DNA of 6,023 nt from an uncultured Pseudomonadota bacterium (GTDB lineage Bacteria; Myxococcota_A; UBA796; CAJQPC01). The translations under genes and the position numbers were made by a program. The stretch lies in NCBI GenBank assembly GCA_937915955.1, contig CALGIB010000666.1, positions 1-6,023 of the forward strand, in the 5' to 3' direction. Under the pieces are notes generated by a model. The model was not told where the DNA came from, made no database searches, and worked only from the letters and a program-made list of their open reading frames with translations. Positions 4,582 to 6,023 of this stretch are shown here, piece by piece (position 1 is the first letter of the stretch; every line of letters begins with the position of its first letter).

Positions 4582-4827
4582 CTACTTCTCCTCCCCGGTG
4601 CCGTTCTCAGCGTCCACCGTCATCAGGAAGTTCCCGATGGCGTAGGCTTCGCTCTGCGGGACGCTGAACTGGCTGCGCTGCACCAGCTCCCCCTTGCGCT
4701 TGACCTCCTTGCTGAAACGCACCTTCGGAGAGCCGCCGTCGTAGCTGCGGATCTCCGCAGTCAGGTCCGTGCCATCCACCGCGCCCAGGTCCTTGACCAG
4801 CACGTCCTTGTCCTTGTCGTATGCCAT
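4582..4827 (-). CDS. Small hypothetical protein, possibly PC4-like
   Basis: An 81-residue protein, ATG 4827, four bases after the upstream TGA, with GAGGAG about eight bases away. It begins MAYDKDKDVLVKDLGAVDGT, then a strand pair (DLTAEIRSYDGG, PKVRFSKEVKRKGELVQ), and a C-terminal helix (SVPQSEAYAIGNFLMTV) with an acidic tail. Strands carrying 'EIR-Y-GG-PKV' and 'KGE', followed by one helix, are loosely like the PC4/YdbC single-strand DNA-binding fold. Length fits, but no defining residue settles it, so this is a low-confidence suggestion. The next gene starts directly after its TAG, so the two are almost certainly co-translated. Confidence 0.85.
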   Translation of the reverse strand: MAYDKDKDVLVKDLGAVDGTDLTAEIRSYDGGSPKVRFSKEVKRKGELVQRSQFSVPQSEAYAIGNFLMTVDAENGTGEEK

Positions 4828-4831
4828 GTCC

Positions 4832-5416
4832 TCACTCCTCGTCTTGGTTGTTGTTCTCAGCTACTCTCGCAAGCTGCTCCACGGGCCCCTCTGTGAGGAT
4901 GCTGTGGAGCGCCTGCCTTGCCTCGTGACACTCCACGAGAGCCCTAAGCTCCCGCATTTTGCGCTCGTGATTGACCAAGTCCTTCTGCGCGGCACGCAAC
5001 GACGCATTCAGCCTCTCTGCCTCCGCTGGCTGAGGAAGCTCGGCCATCACCCGCAGGGTCTTAGCGTGGTTCTCGATGATCTCAGCTACAGCCGAAGCGT
5101 CGTTCGCCATCGAAGTCAGGGCCTCTGCATGAGGCAGGGCTCCCGTGTAGTCAATGCTCTCGAACCACCAGTGGCGCAGCAGGATCATCGCTTCCATCGC
5201 CGCAGCGTAAGCAGGTCCGTGGCCTCCAGGGTCCTGCTGGAAGGGATGTTCAGGGTCTTCCTGGTAGGCCCGAATCACCAGGTCGCTGTCGTCCAGCTTC
5301 ATGCGAGTCCACCGAGTGAACTTCCCGTCGTTCTCCCCGTAGTCCTCCGAGTCCACCAGCATGTTCTTGAGGAACGCTTCGATCCGCGCTTCCCCCACAG
5401 GCTCACCGTGCTTCAT
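4832..5416 (-). CDS. Helical hypothetical protein with C-terminal coiled coil
   Basis: A 194-residue protein. I place the start at ATG 5416, which overlaps the upstream TGA (ATGA) and has GGAG seven bases before it; the longer open frame to 5725 is a Gly/Pro/Arg-rich shadow of the neighbour. The first half contains EARIEAFLKNMLVDSEDYG, acidic and aromatic stretches, and a long helix (AYAAAMEAMILLRHWWFES, about 68-90). The C-terminal third (about 131-172) is an uninterrupted charged helix (AEAERLNASLRAAQKDL, KMRELRALVECHEARQAL) that should form a coiled coil. No catalytic or metal motif is seen. The tail NNNQDEE encodes the SD of the next gene. Family not recognised. Confidence 0.85.
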   Translation of the reverse strand: MKHGEPVGEARIEAFLKNMLVDSEDYGENDGKFTRWTRMKLDDSDLVIRAYQEDPEHPFQQDPGGHGPAYAAAMEAMILLRHWWFESIDYTGALPHAEALTSMANDASAVAEIIENHAKTLRVMAELPQPAEAERLNASLRAAQKDLVNHERKMRELRALVECHEARQALHSILTEGPVEQLARVAENNNQDEE

Positions 5417-6023
5417 GGCTTGTCTCCAGGCATGTTGAGATCCTCGACTCCGACCACCAGCCGGACCGACTCGGCTCCGACAGGATCCTCTCCGCGCCCT
5501 CCCCGTGCGAACCCGCCCTTCCCACGGAGACGCGCCACCCGGTACTGGTGGTAGGTGCGGCCCTTCTTGTCCTTCCGCTCTCGGGTCTCCAGCACCTTCT
5601 CGTGTGCCTTCGGGGTGTTCACCCAGACGCGCCACTTGTGCTCCTCCACGTCGTGCAGGACCGGGCTCTTGTGGTCCTTGTGGTGGATCTTCTCCGTCGC
5701 GGGAGGTGTAGGCAGGATGACCCACCGCTTCGTCACCAGTCGGGCTGCGTCGAAGTCCAGAGTCATGCGTCGGACGCGGCTGATGCCACCCTCTTTTCCC
5801 CGCTTCCGGGGAGCCTTGCGCTTCCCTGCGAGGATGACCTTCGGGTTCTCGTTGATGGCTGCCAGGGCGTTGATCGACACTCGCCGGAGCTTGCCCAGGT
5901 CCAAGCGGGTCCCGTCCTCCTGCACCGCGAGCTTGGAACGGGCGTCGAGCAGCCGGTTAAAGTCTGTGTAGGTGTCGCAGCTCATCCACTGCTCTCGCTC
6001 ACGGTCCTTCGCAGAGACGGTCC
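5413..6023 (-). CDS. Basic hypothetical protein, 5' end beyond the window
   Basis: About 202 residues are visible. An ATG at 5985 exists, but it has no SD, and the frame stays open to the window edge with protein-like sequence (SAKDREREQW before that Met), so I treat the gene as continuing to the right. Visible features are TDFNRLLDARSKL, a very basic stretch (GKRKAPRKRGKEGGISRVRR), and then ARLVTKRWVILPTPPATEK. A strand-rich segment follows (HKWRVWVNTPKAHEKVLE, RTYHQYRVARLRGKGGF), then the ending NMPGDKP, which couples to the next gene by ATGA. The charge suggests contact with nucleic acid, but there is no recognised domain and no function can be assigned. Confidence 0.8.
   Translation of the reverse strand, partial: TVSAKDREREQWMSCDTYTDFNRLLDARSKLAVQEDGTRLDLGKLRRVSINALAAINENPKVILAGKRKAPRKRGKEGGISRVRRMTLDFDAARLVTKRWVILPTPPATEKIHHKDHKSPVLHDVEEHKWRVWVNTPKAHEKVLETRERKDKKGRTYHQYRVARLRGKGGFARGGRGEDPVGAESVRLVVGVEDLNMPGDKP

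Noticed and set aside
4075..4896. Long plus-strand open frames, including 2807-3685 and 4769-5554
   Set aside because: They lie antisense to well-supported minus-strand genes, lack SD sequences, and arise because GC-rich coding DNA has few stops on the opposite strand.
5417..5725. Upstream extension of the coiled-coil protein to 5725
   Set aside because: The added 103 residues are a Gly/Pro/Arg-rich shadow of the neighbouring gene, and the ATG at 5416 has both SD and ATGA coupling.
1..6023. CRISPR array, insertion sequence, att site or toxin-antitoxin pair
   Set aside because: No regularly spaced repeats, no transposase or integrase motifs, no terminal repeats, and no recognisable toxin or antitoxin.

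Overview
The window is GC-rich, tightly packed DNA in which every supportable gene lies on the minus strand. Genes are short (21 to about 264 codons), intergenic space is minimal, stop and start codons often overlap (ATGA or GTGA), and nearly every start has a purine-rich Shine-Dalgarno (SD) sequence inside the end of the gene before it. This layout, plus several small proteins resembling families I know mainly from tailed phages, points to an accessory-gene region of a phage (or prophage/phage-like element) of a high-GC bacterium. An actinobacterial host is a guess. No structural, replication, lysis or integration hallmark gene is visible, so the phage assignment is an inference.

In transcription order (right to left) there are two clusters. 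The upstream cluster runs from 6023 to 4099: a basic protein open at the window edge, a helical coiled-coil protein, an 81-aa acidic/basic protein and a 160-aa protein of the 'MGYHV' phage family. A 222-base gap (3877-4098) follows. It holds a credible sigma70-like promoter facing leftwards and two inverted repeats. The second cluster runs from 3876 to the left edge: a 132-aa protein, a 241-aa protein with an 'HGT-VVR / TTK-RI' domain, a Cys-rich basic protein, a 264-aa charged protein, a frame-broken small protein, an 86-aa His-rich protein, a gene of uncertain 3' end, a two-TM membrane protein, a CxxC/CxxH zinc-binding protein, a 21-codon 'HVNQ' peptide, and the first three codons of another gene at the left edge.

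Most of these are proteins of unknown function; co-transcription and translational coupling are the clearest things that tie them together. The points most worth a second look are two or three places in the left 1.7 kb where the coding signal changes frame without a stop (near 909, at 1603-1606, possibly near 11). They could be single-base sequence errors, gene decay or programmed frameshifts. I do not see a recognisable new defence, RNA or mobile system; the promoter/inverted-repeat gap and the frame changes are the best candidates for undescribed biology.
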